A DNA stretch of 64,000 nucleotides from Blastocladiella emersonii ATCC 22665 (GCA_025594325.1 JANHCV010000010.1:124001-188000), one strand, 5' to 3'. Counted from the first letter of the stretch, positions 10,090 through 21,650 are shown. Made by a program: numbers and translations. Notes: generated by a model from the letters alone, not told the origin.

Positions 10090-10338
10090 CACATCATTGA
10101 ATAGACCATGGACGGGCCAATCACGGCCCCGTCCGCGTGCGTGAACGACCAAAGTATAGACCCATTGTCGCCGTGGCGAGCAGCGTGGCGAGGCAGGTGG
10201 CGAGGTCGGCCGCGAGAGAGACAAGGCGCGTGGCGCTGCGCGTCGCCGGCCGCTCCTCCCCAACCACGACGCGTCTGTGAGCGCGAATCTGTACATCCGG
10301 CCGAGACCGCGTAACACTTGCTGCACTTGAACAACACG

Positions 10339-11359
10339 ATGCGGCGCAACGTCGGGATTGCGGGGCTCCAGCGTGCCGCGCAGCAGCGTGTACGCCGTGT
10401 CAGTCAGTGGCCTGGGAAACGCGCGCTGCTCACTCCGACGTGAGGTGGCGTAGGAGCAATTCCGCGACATGGGCGACCGGATGGCGGCGCAGCAGCTGGA
10501 GCAGCTCAAGACGCACATGGCGACGTTCAAGGCGAGCCTCGAGACGTTTGCGACGCAGTACCGGCGCGAGATTGCCGAGAACGCGGCGTTCCGGCTCAAG
10601 TTCCAGCAGATGTGTGCGGCGATCGGCGTCGACCCGCTGGCGTGTGCGTACGCTGGTTCTACGGACGAGGCGCGATCCTGACGTGTGTGATGGACGAGTA
10701 GCGCGCAAGGGATACTGGGGCGAGGCGCTGAGCGGCATGCACGACTTCTACTACGACCTGAGCGTGCGCGTCATCGAGATCTGCCTCGCGCTGCGCGACC
10801 GGGTGGGGCCGCTCGTGCCCCTCGGATCTGTGCTCGAGCAGCTCAACGGGTCGACGCGGGCGGCGGCGGACCGGATCACCGAGTACGCGCGTCGCATATC
10901 CGAAGCGGATCAGTTCCCTGCTGACCCGATCCAACCGTGTAGCGACGACGTGCAGCGCGCCATCGACCTCCTCGGTCCACTGGGCGCGGGGTACTCGGTG
11001 GCGCGACTCGGCCCGCAGCCCGTGGTGGTGACGGTGCCGCGCGAGCTCAACCCGGATGTGACGCGCGTCGCGCTGCGGCTGCAGGAACCGTGCGGGCCCG
11101 CCGACGACACGCGGTACCCCGAGTGGACGGCGGTGGCCATGGCGCGTGACCAAGGATGGACCGACGAGCGCGCTGAGCTGTGCCTGGTACGCTAGCTCAT
11201 CGGGATCGCTGCCCTCACCGCTCCAACTGACGCCTATCGACACGGGTCTAGGAGCTGCTCGTCGCCGAGGAGGTCGTGTGGGTCGACGACCACGTCGACG
11301 CGGGCACACGGCCTCTGCGGACGTACCACTACTTTGCCGCGTCGGTGCTACTTCCGTGA
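10339..11359 (+). CDS. SNF8: ESCRT-II subunit SNF8/VPS22
   Basis: Winged-helix subunit of ESCRT-II, which acts in multivesicular-body sorting of ubiquitinated membrane cargo. Five exons: 10339-10389, 10454-10643, 10702-10882, 10943-11186 and 11252-11359, giving 257 residues (human SNF8 has 258). Diagnostic blocks: MRRNVGIAGLQRAAQQRE, LEQLKTHMATFKASLETFA, FRLKFQQMCAAIGVDPLAS, DFYYDLSVRVIEICLAL, then DRITDDDVQRAIDLLGPLG and a C-terminal LLVAEEVVWVDDHV. Intron 3 (10883-10942) is 60 nt, a multiple of three and stop-free, so the gene reads through it. Removing it restores the ITDDDVQRAI alignment to SNF8 and the family length. Confidence 0.93.
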
Positions 11360-11843
11360 CAAGCTTTTTAGCGCGCGGCCCCCTTCAGGAAAGACCGTGC
11401 AGGAAACATCGGGCCGCGCGATGCCCGAGATCAAAGGACAGAATTTGAGTCGGTGGCGTCGGGTGATGCGGCGTGACGCAAAGGGGAGGACGCGAAGGGG
11501 AGCTCGCCGCTGCGCACCTGCGAGTTCGGAACTCTGGAGCACTCGAAGCGTGAAGGGAAAGCAGAGGACGGAAATAAATGTAACTCACGGCAAACACTTC
11601 GTTATGAGGTCTCCGACTGTGAGCCGCGACGACGGGGGTGGTCGGCGTGGGGTGCTGGAGTCACGGCCGCGCCGGCCACGGTCGCGGTGGGCTCGATGGA
11701 CGTCTGCGGGCCTCGGAGCGGGTCGAAGAGACAGCTCGGGATGCACCTCATGTGTGGGAAGCGATGGTAGCGCGGGCAGCAAGTTCGGGCTGAGCGTGGT
11801 AAGTGGGGAGGCCGCGAGCGCTCGTGGCGAGGCGCGCGGCGAG

Positions 11844-12008
11844 TGCAGCTTGAACGTGATGAACGGGAGGGTATGAGCGCCTGCGGCGCGGTTCGACAGC
11901 GATTGCAGCTCGAGCGTGATGAGCAGAAGGGTGTGCGCGCCTGCGGCGTGACTCCACAGTGATCGCACCTTGAGCGTGATGAGCGGGAGGGTGTGAGCGC
12001 CTGTGGCG
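11844..12008. repeat. 60-bp tandem repeat, about 2.8 copies
   Basis: Units at 11844-11903, 11904-11963 and a partial one from 11964. Each contains GAGCGTGATGAGC- and GCGCCTGCGGCG-type segments with several substitutions. Confidence 0.85.
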
Positions 12009-12188
12009 AAGCCACGTTAGAGACGATCCTGTGTGATGGGAGGGAAACTGGGAATAGCGCATGGCGACAGCGGACGTACGGCGGAAAGGGGCAGCTCGCG
12101 CGCGTTGCGAAGTAACAGAAGGGATGATGGCGCGAGAGACGACGTCCAGCTATTGACGCGGGGATGCGGGCAGCGGCTACGCAGCAAC

Positions 12189-12900
12189 AACGGCAGCGGG
12201 AAGGTGATCGCCGACCAAGCGCCTGCGGCGATGATTGACGTACGGAGCTGATTGATGGTTTGGTCGTTGGTTATGGTCTTCAGGATTGAGCGAAGCGGAA
12301 GGAATGGTCGGGAGACGCGTCGTGTTTCAGACGCGGCCGCCACGGCACCTTGGAGACGACTGACTGTTGCAACGCGGCGCCACACGATAAGCGCACCTCA
12401 ATACTCCAAAGAGGCAGAGGGATTATAACTAATATCATATCAGGGCCAGCCGCAAGCGAGCACCTTGGCGGCCAGCGATCAAGGGTACGGCTATGAAGCG
12501 ACGTGTCGCGCTGATCGCCTTCGCCGCGGCATGCGCCGCGGATCGTCAAAGACGGCGGAAGAGTGATCGCTGACTTTGCGCCTGCGGCGAGGATCTACGG
12601 TTGGAGTTGAGTAATGGAATGGTCGTCGGTTATGTTCGCCAGGATCGAGTGGAGAAGAGGGACCTGGTCGCGGGGACGCGTCGTGTTTCAGCCGCGGCCG
12701 CCACGCTTCCTTGGAGACGGCGCGGCGCTGGACGCGAAGCGCATCGCGAAAGTCCAAGGAGGGAAAGGGATCGTAACGATTAGCATCAGGGCCAGCCGCG
12801 AGTGGACTCTCTGGCGGCCGGCGACCAAGGATACGGCCGTGAAGCAACGGTCCGCGCTGTTCGCCCTCGCTTCGGCATGCGCCGAGGCTCAACGAACGTT
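12189..12900. repeat. Diverged tandem duplication of about 358 bp
   Basis: Copy 1 is about 12189-12545 and copy 2 about 12547-12900. Matching landmarks in order are GATCGC(C/T)GAC, GCGCCTGCGGCGA, GACGCGTCGTGTTTCAG, CGCGGCCGCCACG, CTTGGAGACG, CAGGGCCAGCCGC and CGGCATGCGCCG. On the minus strand both copies keep an RRMP(K/R)-type peptide frame. Confidence 0.8.
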
Positions 12901-13200
12901 TGAGCCCACGGGAAACCGCGAACTGGAGCCGCGAGAGCCGACTTGCCTCGCAGAAAAGCTGGGCGACGTCGGCGACCGTGAGATACGTACGCACGCACGC
13001 GCGACGGCAAGCACGACGACGATTCGGAACGGCACGCACGCCATGACCCATCCAGCGCGATCAAAACCCAAACCGAACACCGTGAAGCGATCGACCTGGA
13101 GCGGCCGCCACGCGAAGAGCGACACCGAAGGCTCGTAGACGCACGTAAACGCGGGATCACGGTGCAGGGTCAACGCGCGACCGCCGAAACTCGCAGGCTG

Positions 13201-13560
13201 GGACCGACCGCGCGCCGTTGCGAGGGCCGACTGCGGGAACCCCTGCCACTTCTTGCCCACATCTAAAGAGCGACCCTTGCACAGCGCCAACGTTGCATCA
13301 GCCGTAAGAAAGCAGCCGTACGCAGACCAAGGGTGTAGCGGGCCGAGGGACGGCGCGCGCTTCGCACGCGGTCGCGCTACCGCACGACGAAACGACGCGA
13401 GGGGCAAGCACTGACCCACTCCCCGCCCACATCTAAAGAGCGACCCTTGCACCGCGCCCACGCTGCATCGCCCGCGAGAGAGCAGCCGTACGCAGACCAA
13501 AGGAGAGATCGACCGAGGGACGGCGCGCGTGCGCTTCGCGCTCGCGGTCGCGCTGACGCG
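13201..13560. repeat. 170-bp tandem repeat, two copies
   Basis: The block CCCACATCTAAAGAGCGACC recurs exactly 170 bp apart (13256 and 13426), followed in both by GCAGCCGTACGCAGACCAA and GACCGAGGGACGG or a close variant. On the minus strand each copy can encode a WSAYGC...CKGRSLDVG peptide, but 170 is not a multiple of three, so the two are in different frames. Confidence 0.85.
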
Positions 13561-14708
13561 CGACGAACAGACGACACCACGTAGCGACGACGCCATGATA
13601 CGTTGATCGACATGAGGAGATACATTGCAAGTTGCTGGGAGAGCGAGAGAGGGAGAGCGACGATCGGCAGAGAGAGAGCGCCGAGGTCGAGGGAAGCGCC
13701 GAGGTGGAGAGAAAAAAACAAAAGAACGCTGGACGGTGATTGGCCGAGCACCAGGCAGCCATAGTTTAGCCAGGAAAAGCCGCTGCAAGGCGACGCCGAA
13801 GTCACGCGACTGACCGACCAATGAAATGGCGGGATGCTCTTCAGGAGGTGGCGTGAATTGAGGGACGGCGGCTAGAGTAATTGTAGGACGCTCTCACCAT
13901 CAGATCCTCGCGCGCACGACGCGTCGCGCCCGCCTGCGAGTGATGCCATGGCTTCCCCGCACTTGCGCGCGCGTTTGCTCGCGGTGGCGGCGGCGGCGGT
14001 TGCTTGTGTTTCAAGCGTTCCGGGAACTCACGCGCGGACCGGCACGGTGGACGGGATCGCGTGGGTCCACCTTCGCCGACGCCGTCATCGAGGAAATGAA
14101 TTGAATTTCGTGTGGGGTGTGCGCGTTGACGCTGGCTGGCCCGACCGACGCGACGACGTTGACGACGAGGGCAGAGCGTGAGGGTGAGGGCTGATCATAG
14201 AATTCATCACGCGCGTGACGTGGGCGGCGGAGCGGCCCACAGCCGCGCAGCCGACCTCGCCGCCGACCCCGTCCCCCGCGCGCAACTTGGTGCATTCCGC
14301 CCGTCACACGATCGCCCGCACGTCGCTGGACCCGGCCATGATCCCCCTCGCGTCCGCCCCGGCCGCCGCCGTCCCCGCGCGGCAGTGGGCCGCGTCCCTC
14401 GCCGCTTCCGCCCTCCGCCGCCCCGTGCCAGCACCCATGACGATGGCCGGCGTCGGTGGCGCTGCCGCCCTCGATGCCTTGCATTCGCGCGGCGCCACCG
14501 CCGCTCCGCTTGTCCTTGTCCTTGTCCCTGACGTGCAGCGCTGCGCTGGGCGTCGGGTTCAGCCGGGCCAGGCGAAGCTGTTTGATTCGTTGGCGCTCCG
14601 CCACTTCCGCCGCGGCCTCGGACCCGCCTGTTTCTTTTCAGCTGCCCGCCCGGCGCCGCCGCCCCCGCCGCCCTCGCCGCCCGCGAGTGATGCAGTCGTC
14701 GCCGGCCG

Positions 14709-14715
14709 TATAAAG
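14709..14715 (+). promoter_or_regulatory. TATA box, glycerol kinase
   Basis: TATAAAG, 178 bp upstream of the glycerol kinase ATG, within an otherwise GC-rich region. Confidence 0.5.
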
Positions 14716-14886
14716 CTGGCCGGCGCCCGCGCGGGTCCCCGCTCCTCTGCCCTCGCCACGCATAGAAGCAGCCCCCACAGCCGCGCCAGCCTTTTCAACC
14801 GTCCCAACTTAGACGGCTGCCCGCGTGCTCCCACTGCCAGCCCTCTCCTCGTCCCCGTCGCTCGCGCTCCCGCCCGCGCCCGCACC

Positions 14887-16880
14887 ATGACCACCACCGC
14901 CGCCAACTCGTCCGCGGCTCCCGCTCCCCGCCCCAAGAAGTCGTCGCCGCTCGCCCGCCTGTTCAAGAAGCTCCTCGGCTCGTCCTCCTCGTCCTCCAAC
15001 TCCGCCGCCATGAAGACCCGCCGCCTGTCCGCCGCCCCGACCTCGCACGACAACACGGCCGCCGCCGGCGCCAAGGTGTACAAGAAGTCGCCCCCCGCCG
15101 ACGGCGTCTACCTCTCGGCCATCGACCAGGGCACCACCTCGTCGCGCTTCATCGTCTTCGACACCACCGGCGCCATTGTCGCCGTCCACCAGCTCGAGTT
15201 CGACCAGGTGCACATTCACGCCGGATGGACTCAGCATGTTCCGACCGACATCCTGAACACGGTGACGACGTGTGTGGAAGAGGTGGTGAAGGGGATGAAG
15301 GCGGCCGGCCTCGACCCGACCATGATCAAGTCGGTCGGCATCACCAACCAGCGCGAGACGACCGTTGCCTGGGACTCGGAGACCGGCAAGGCTCTCTACG
15401 ACGCCATCGTCTGGCACGATACCCGCACCCAGGCCGTCGTCGACCGCCTGATCGCCAAGACGCCCTTGGCCACCAAGGAGCACTTCCAGGAGCACATTGG
15501 TCTCCCGCTCACCACCTACTTCTCGGCCTCCAAGATGGTCTGGATGCTCGAGAACGTCGACGCCGTCAAGGAGGCCAAGGCCAAGGGCACGCTCCGCTTC
15601 GGCACCATCGACTCGTGGCTCATCTACAACCTGTCGGGCGCTGCCGACGGCGGTATCCACGGTACGCTCGCTTTCTCTCGCTCTTCCCCTCCTCCTGCGT
15701 CCCTGCCTCGGTCCCTGCGCGCCGAGCTGCGTGTTGTTGCCTGAGATGATCTCCATCTCTCGTTCGTTCATGCATCGCTCGCTCGCGCCGCACCGGCACG
15801 GGGCATGAGCCACCCGCGACGCGTCGTATGGCATGACCCGCGACTAATTCTGGCCCCGCTTCCCCCACACCCTCTCCAGTGACCGACTTCACCAACGCGT
15901 CGCGCACCATGCTGCTCGACCTGGCCGAGCGCAAGTGGTCGACGCAGATGCTCGACTTCTTCGAGATCCCGGCCTCGTCGCTGCCCACCATCGAGCCCTC
16001 GTCCAAGATCTACGCCCACGTCAAGGCCGGCGCCCTCGCCGGCGTGCCCATCTCCGGGTGCCTGGGCGACCAGCAGGCCGCGCTCGTCGGCCAGAAGTGC
16101 TTTGCCGTCGGCGAGGCCAAGAACACGTACGGCACGGGCTGCTTCATGCTGTTCAACACGGGCACCACGCCCGTCCCGTCCAAGCACGGGCTCCTGACCA
16201 CGGCCGGCTACGACATCCCGGCCCTGGGCGCGCCCACGTACGCGCTCGAGGGGTCGGTCGCCGTCGGCGGCGCCTCGGTCAAGTTCCTCCGCGACAACCT
16301 GCAGATCATCAAGGAGACGCCCGAGGTCAACGACCTCGCGGCGCAGGTCACCCACACGGGCGGCGTGTACTTTGTGCCCGCCTTCTCGGGCCTGTTCGCG
16401 CCGTACTGGCGCGACGACGCCCGCGGCGTCTTTGTCGGCATGACCAACTACACGGACCGCCGCCACATTGCGCGCGCCACGCTCGAGTGCGTCGGGTTCC
16501 AGACCCTCGACATCCTCAACGCCATGAACCAGGACTCGGGCGCGCCGCTCACGGTGCTCAAGGTCGACGGCGGCATGACCAACTCGGAGCTCGCCATGCA
16601 GCTGCAGGCCGACATTGCCGGGATCACGGTGCAGCGGCCCGCCATGCGCGAGACGACCGCCCTGGGTGCCGCCCTCGCCGCCGCCCTCGCCACCGACTCG
16701 ATCACGGTCGCCCAGCTCGCCGCCTTCAACGCCGAGGGCACCGACGAGTTCAGCCCCAAGGCCACCGCCGACAACCGCGAGCGCCGGTACCGCAAGTGGA
16801 AGAAGGCCGTCGAGCGCACCCTCAACTGGATCGACGAGGACGACGCCGCCGCCAAGGACGACGAGGTGCTCGTCGACTAA
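14887..16880 (+). CDS. GUT1: Glycerol kinase
   Basis: FGGY-family kinase: glycerol + ATP to glycerol 3-phosphate, the entry step for glycerol use and lipid synthesis. Two exons, 14887-15661 and 15880-16880 (218-nt GTACG...CAG intron), 591 residues. Core motifs: DQGTTSSRF (ATP phosphate loop), [31 protein letters not shown], and [14 protein letters not shown], formed across the splice. Further on are [39 protein letters not shown] and [20 protein letters not shown]. About 75 residues precede the first core motif. They include a Ser run and basic clusters ([18 protein letters not shown]), longer than usual and possibly a targeting or regulatory extension. A C5-6/G6 inverted repeat lies just after the stop (about 16892-16913). 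Confidence 0.97.
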
Positions 16881-17021
16881 GTTTTACGGGATACCCCCCT
16901 CGTTGAAGGGGGGAACCTGCTTTTGTGTGCGGCCCGTGCAACCCGTGGCCGCGATCCTCCACGATCACTCTACTCTCATTTTGAATTCATTGCATGCATA
17001 TGTACTTGTAATTGTATCGTA

Positions 17022-18924
17022 TCATCCTGCTTCGTCGCCAGTATCGTTCCAGTTGCGCAGCCCCATCTTGCGCAGCCGCAGCAGCGCCTCCTTCTTGTCC
17101 TCTTCCCTCGATGACGGTGCCGGCTTGGCCGCGGCGACCGCCGCCGGCTTCTTCCCCGCCACAGCGCCGACCGCCCGCACGGGTTTCTTCGCGAGCGACG
17201 GCGGGACCATGGACACGGCGAGGATCGGCGCCGTCTGCGCCGCGGCGTCCGCGACCTCGGGTCTTGGTGGCGGTGCTTGCGTGACGACCGCCGCCGCGGC
17301 AGCAGCACGCGCGCGACGCAGCTCGGACCGCAGCGTGTTGCTCGTCTCGAGCAGCTGCTCGCGCTCCTGCAGGAGCTGCATCAGCTGCGTTGACGCGGCC
17401 GCGAGCTTGGCCTGGTACGCGTCGGCGGTCGCGGGGTCCGCGGCGGTGGGAGCAGGTGGTGGTGGTGGAGGAGGCGCTGGTTGGTGCTGGGCGGGTGGTG
17501 GTGGAGGAGGTGCGGGTACCGGTGGATACCACGGCCACGACGACGGCGGCAGCGGCGGCGGCGCGGGGTACCCGGCCGGATACCCAGCGTGAGGCGGGAC
17601 GGGGTACCCCATCATCGCATGCGGCGGCGGCGGGAACAAGTGCTGCTGCGCTTGCTGCGCGAACATGGCCTTGCGCGCGGCCGCCTCGACCTCGCCCTGG
17701 AGCTTCTTGACCTTCTCTTCCGCCGCCGCCGCGTCGCGCTCGGCGTCCCGCGCGCGGCGCTCGAGCATCGACTCGCGTGCCTGCGCCGCGTCCATTTCCG
17801 CAGCGTGCTCGCGCGCAACGCGCTCCATCTCCTCGCGCATGGCGCGGACGACGTGGACGAGCTCCTCGGTCTCGGCGCGCGCGGCCGCGAGCTCCTCCTC
17901 CCCCTCGTCGCCGCCTTCGCGCTCTGCCTGGTGGTACGCGCCACCGCCGCCGCCGCCGCCGCGCGCCTGTTCCGCTGCGACCGCGATCCGCGCCTCCGCG
18001 ATCGCGAGAACACGGTCGCGCTCGCGCGCCTCGCTGCGTAGCTCCGCGACCTCGGCGGCCCATTGCGCGCGGACCCCGCGCACCTCGTCCCTCGCGGCCT
18101 CCACGTCGCGGGTGCACGCAGCGCGGACGGCTTCGAGCTCGGCATTGAACCGCGCGCGGTCCTCGTCGCGCGCCTCGCGCACCAAGTCCGCGTCGGCCGC
18201 CAGCGCTGCGATTTCCGCGACCTTGGCCTGCATCCCCGCGAGGTCGCGCGCGAGGAGCCGGTGTGCGCGTTTCGCCGCGTCGCGTTCCGCCGTGCGCGTG
18301 GCGAGCTGCGCGGACAGGGCGTCGCGGTCGGCGCGCGCGGCGGATTCAGCGGCGCGGAGCGAGGTCAGGGCGGTTTCGGACGCGGAGAGGGAGGCCGCCG
18401 CGGCGGACAGGTCCCGCTGCAGGTCGCGCACCTGCGACTCGAGCGCGCGGCGCGTCAGCGAGGCCTGGTTGCGCGCGGCCGCCGCGTCAGAGGTCGCGGA
18501 GGCGAGGCGGGTGTCGAGGTCCGCCAGGTCCGCGCGCAGCGAGACGACGACCGGGTGAGCGTCGATGTCGAGTGCGGGTGGTGGGGTGGGCGGTTTCGAG
18601 GGGAGGGAGGCGAGCTGGCCGCGCAACGCGTCGACTTGCGCCTCGGCCGCCTCGAGCGACGCGGTGAGGTTGTCGCGCTCCTGGCACCTGGACGTCACGA
18701 ACGGGTCAGCGAGAGACGATCACGCAAGGGGACAGGGAAGCATACCCGGCCTTCCACCGGCGCTTCCACCACGCCTCACGCTCGTCGACGCGCGCGAGCT
18801 CGGCGTCGCGGTCGGCGATCAGCTTCAGGTTGAAGTCGTAGTCGACGCGGACCTGCTCGAGGACGGCGACGAGCGCGCCGCACTTGGTGCACGGTCCTGC
18901 CGTCGTCGTCGGCTCTGCTTCCAT
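17022..18924 (-). CDS. Long coiled-coil protein with N-terminal CxxC and Pro-rich segment
   Basis: Two exons, 18924-18746 and 18687-17022, 614 residues; the intron has a GTATGC donor and CAG acceptor. The N-terminus is MEAEPTTTAGPCTKCGALVA. Residues about 20-380 are almost continuous coiled coil rich in Ala, Arg and Glu, followed by a Tyr/Pro-rich segment (PPHAGYPAGYPAPPPLPPSS and long Pro runs). A second short coiled coil (AASTQLMQLLQEREQLLE) precedes a basic C-terminus ending LRKMGLRNWNDTGDEAG. I do not recognise a named family. It is head-to-head with the CXorf65-like gene, with 252 bp between start codons. A cytoskeletal or flagellar role is possible but only contextual. Confidence 0.7.
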
Positions 18925-19176
18925 GGCTGTGGGTGCTGCAGCTGAAGTGGTCGATACATCGGGCGGCGGCGGAGAGCAGGGTTGTGGGGGCAGCGTCGAC
19001 AGCGGCGATTGCATGCAGTTGCGTGGGCTGGTCGCTGGGCGGATACATGGGGAGCGGTATGCTGATAGGGAACGCGTCTCGCGGCACCGCCAACGAGTGT
19101 CTCCGCGCCGGTCGCGTGCGCCCGAAACGCGGCGCGTCGCTCTTCTCCTCCTTCTCCTCTACCCCGCCAATGAATC

Positions 19177-20017
19177 ATGTCGTTCTTCATCGTCAAGTAC
19201 GGAGGTCCGACCCCACGCACTGCTTCTGTCTGCCCACGACTCCCCATCTAACGTTTGGGGACACAGACAACGAGGAGAAGCCCTTCAACACCAACTGTCT
19301 CAACACGGTGCTGCTGGGCCACATCAAGGCGTCGCTCGGCCTCGAGTTTCCCGAGCCCATTGACCTGGCCAGCGAGGCTGGCGACGAGCTCGACCTGCTG
19401 TCGCGCCCGAAAGAGTACGCGCGCAAGGCCGTCGAGCCGCGGTCCGTGTGCACGCTCGTCAAGGTCGTCAAGGGTGCGTGCGTGTGCTGCGAACGAGAGG
19501 TGTGATTGCTGCTCACTGCCGAGAGTGTAGATGAGGACGACGGATCCATCAGCTACGTCCCGCTGCACGAGAACACGGCCGCGGCGGCAGCGGCTGCGAG
19601 CGAGCGCGCGTTCAAGGTCAACGGTACACATTCTCTACCCTCTCACTGCCTCGATGCAACCCTCACAACCCGAATCTAGCCGCGCGCCGCATGACCAAGC
19701 GGCACATCCAGGTCCCGCCGAACCTCAACTCGTCGGGCGGGAGCAACACGAGCGGCGGTGGTGGCGGCGGCGGCGGCATGAGCCCGACCAAGGAGTCGAG
19801 CGACGAGCCGAAACGCGCGGCCGCGGGCGCAGGCGCGGGCGCCGCGACGGGGTCCAACAGCCTCAACGGGTCCGTCGCGGGCGTCGAGCCGAGCGGGACC
19901 GGGAGCTCGGCCCAGGTCAGCGGCGGAGCGACCGCGGCGACGGCGGTGCCACCCGCCATGGGCGGCGGCGGGGGAGGAGGGGCGGGGAAGCGCAAGGTGT
20001 CGAGTCTCGGCAAGTGA
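19177..20017 (+). CDS. CXorf65/C22orf15-like protein
   Basis: Four exons: 19177-19204, 19267-19473, 19531-19623 and 19680-20017, 221 residues. The spliced N-terminus (MSFFIVKYGDNEEKPFNTNC, then LNTVLLGHIKASLGL) matches the uncharacterised animal CXorf65/C22orf15 family, as do the following IDLASEAGDELDLLSRPKEY, SVCTLVKV and YVPLHEN segments. The biochemical function is unknown; in my recollection the family tracks with flagellated eukaryotes. The C-terminal 110 residues are Gly/Ser/Ala low complexity. The first donor is GTCCGA rather than the usual GTACG, but it is the only one that restores the KYGDN junction. The gene ends 38 bp from NudC (convergent). Confidence 0.75.
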
Positions 20018-20055
20018 TAAATGATGTGGCAGTTGGGTTGTATGTGCAATTGGGT

Positions 20056-20887
20056 TTAGCCCATCTTGGCCTGGGAGAACTGTCGAGCGAGGGATGAGGG
20101 AGGGTGAGTCTCGGTCACGGATGTGCGGTAGAGGCGAGACATACGTCGAGCTCGGGGTGCATCTTCTTGAAATCCTCGAACATGCGCTGCTTGCGCAGCT
20201 CCTCGGACGTTGGCTTGCCCATGGCCTTTTGCTGGTTGTCCCACTGTTGACGCGTATGAGTGTCAGTCGTGCACGGACCCGAGCTCAGTCGAGTGGAAAC
20301 GCACCATCATCTTCTCGACCATCCCGCGCGTCTCGCCGTCGAGGTCGTCGAGCTTCGAGTTCTCGGGCTGGAGCTTGGTGGTGTCGATGGCGGGGTGGTG
20401 GGTCAGCACGTTCTTCCACCACTCCATCTTGTTGACCTTTTCGAGGTGCAGCACCAGCTCGCCCGACTCGACGAGCCAGGTGCTGTCGCCGAGCTTGATG
20501 GCCGAGTGCAGGTCGCCGTCCATGATGGGCTCGGGCTGGCCCTTGATCTGCACGCGCAGCTTGGCCTTGTCCATCTTGACCACCAGGTCGCGGCCCTTGG
20601 TCCCCTTGGGCAGCGCGATCGTCACGTCCACGTCCTGCAGCGTCTGGCGCCACTTGTACGGCAGCGCTATTGTTGCACCGCGCGCGGTCAGCGCTCTGCT
20701 CAACGTCACGATGCAGGTGTAGTAGCAGCGTACCAGCCTGCTCCGCCTCCTCCTTGGCGCGCGCCGCGCGGTCCGCGGCCTCGCGCTCGGCATCGGTCAT
20801 CTTGTCCTCGGGGTCCTCGAACGCGCCCGCCGGCGGGAAGCTCGGCGGCGCCGCGGCCGCGGTCATGTCGTCGGAGCCAGACATCAT
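20056..20887 (-). CDS. NUDC: Nuclear movement protein NudC
   Basis: CS-domain (p23-like) co-chaperone that works with LIS1 and dynein in nuclear migration. Four exons: 20887-20734, 20666-20305, 20243-20145 and 20079-20056, 212 residues. The CS domain spans about residues 53-145 (LPYKWRQTLQDVDVTIALP, VKMDKAKLRVQIKG, AIKLGDSTWLVESGELVLHL, KVNKMEWW). The NudC C-terminus follows: GETRGMVEKMM joined to WDNQQKAMGKPTSEELRKQR, FKKMHPELD, and the 8-codon last exon encoding FSQAKMG. The N-terminal 50 residues are an acidic/basic helix (EDKMTDAEREAADRAARAKE). Two ATGs are adjacent at the start; the first is used here. Confidence 0.95.
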
Positions 20888-21255
20888 GGTTGCAGGGTTA
20901 CGTTGCAGTGAGTGGGGAGTCAAGTCCGCGGCGGGTATGACGGTGGGAACCGAGAGCGAGGAGGAGAAGCGGCGCGAAGGAGAAAGGAGGTCGACGCACG
21001 CCACGTGCAGGAACAGGTGACGCGTGTCTCGCGTCTCGTCGACGCGTTTCGTAGTGTCTCGCAGTGTCTCGCGGGGTCGCTCAAGAGGCCAAGCAACGTT
21101 TACAAGAGACGGGTAGTTAAATACAGATGATGACGGGCGCGAGGGCGCGCTTCCGGCGCCGGAACGTGCCTCGCGACTGCTTCAGGACCGAGCTGCCGCA
21201 ACCCACGGGTTACGAGATGAGGAGGATAATGGAGAAGGACAGGGATACGACTCAA
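20888..21255. other. Intergenic region upstream of NudC
   Basis: NudC promoter plus the 3' flank of the first small secreted protein gene. It contains a short cluster of GTCTCGC(A/G) repeats with two ACGCGT boxes (about 21011-21075). Confidence 0.5.
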
Positions 21256-21593
21256 TCAAAAGAACGGGTTCGCGGCCGCAGCAGCGCACGCGGCCATGCA
21301 TACGCCCTGGGCGGCGCTACACTTGGCGGCCGCGGCGAGCGTGATCGGGCTCACACCTTGGAGCGCCAAGGGTCGTGAGAGAGGTGCCTCGCCCGAACAT
21401 TTCACGCAGTCCAGAGAAAGAACGAACCAAAGACGAGCCCGGCGCCCGAGTAGCACGCCACGGCGCCCGCGTTGCACGCCGCCTGACACGAGCCAAAAAG
21501 GATGAGGCCGAACAGGCCGGCGTGAGCGGGGGCCGCGGCGAGCAGGACGAGGGCCGCGAGGGCGAGCGGGTTGACGAGCATTGCGAGCTTCAT
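21256..21593 (-). CDS. Small secreted Cys/Ala-rich protein (zygote-specific class V type), copy A
   Basis: Two exons, 21593-21428 and 21356-21256, 88 residues. Residues 1-25 are a signal peptide (MKLAMLVNPLALAALVLLAA...AHA). The mature part has the fungal family pattern GSCQAACNAGAVACYSGAG, then (after the splice) KCSAAQGVCMAACAAAAANP: paired Cys-x3-Cys motifs in an Ala-rich background. Homologues are usually annotated as zygote-specific class V copy B gene protein; the function is unknown. The acceptor is AAG, atypical here, but phase and homology with copy B support it. TATAAG lies at 21656-21651, 63 bp before the ATG. Confidence 0.8.
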
Positions 21594-21650
21594 GGTGGTT
21601 GGATGAACCGGCAGTTAAACCTTCACGCCGAGTGGGGCCCGCGAGCGCGT

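Larger units (their letters stand above)
11360..14886. other. Gene-poor block with tandem repeats and glycerol kinase promoter
   Basis: About 3.5 kb without a convincing gene. It holds three tandem-repeat families, listed separately. Its last kilobase is the promoter and leader of glycerol kinase, with TATAAAG at 14709-14715, 178 bp before the ATG. A 77-codon frame at 13948-14181 starts like a signal peptide (MASPHLRARLLAVAAAAVAC) but has no recognisable mature part. Confidence 0.6.

Noticed and set aside
12889-13821. 310-codon minus-strand frame over the 170-bp repeats
   Set aside because: It crosses the two repeat copies in different frames and has no recognisable family; kept only as a repeat finding.
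13948-14181. 77-codon frame with signal-peptide-like start
   Set aside because: No mature domain, no clear splice partner, and it lies in the glycerol kinase upstream region.
16892-16913. C-run/G-run hairpin after the glycerol kinase stop as a terminator
   Set aside because: Intrinsic terminators are bacterial; in this nuclear genome it is at most a 3' UTR structure.
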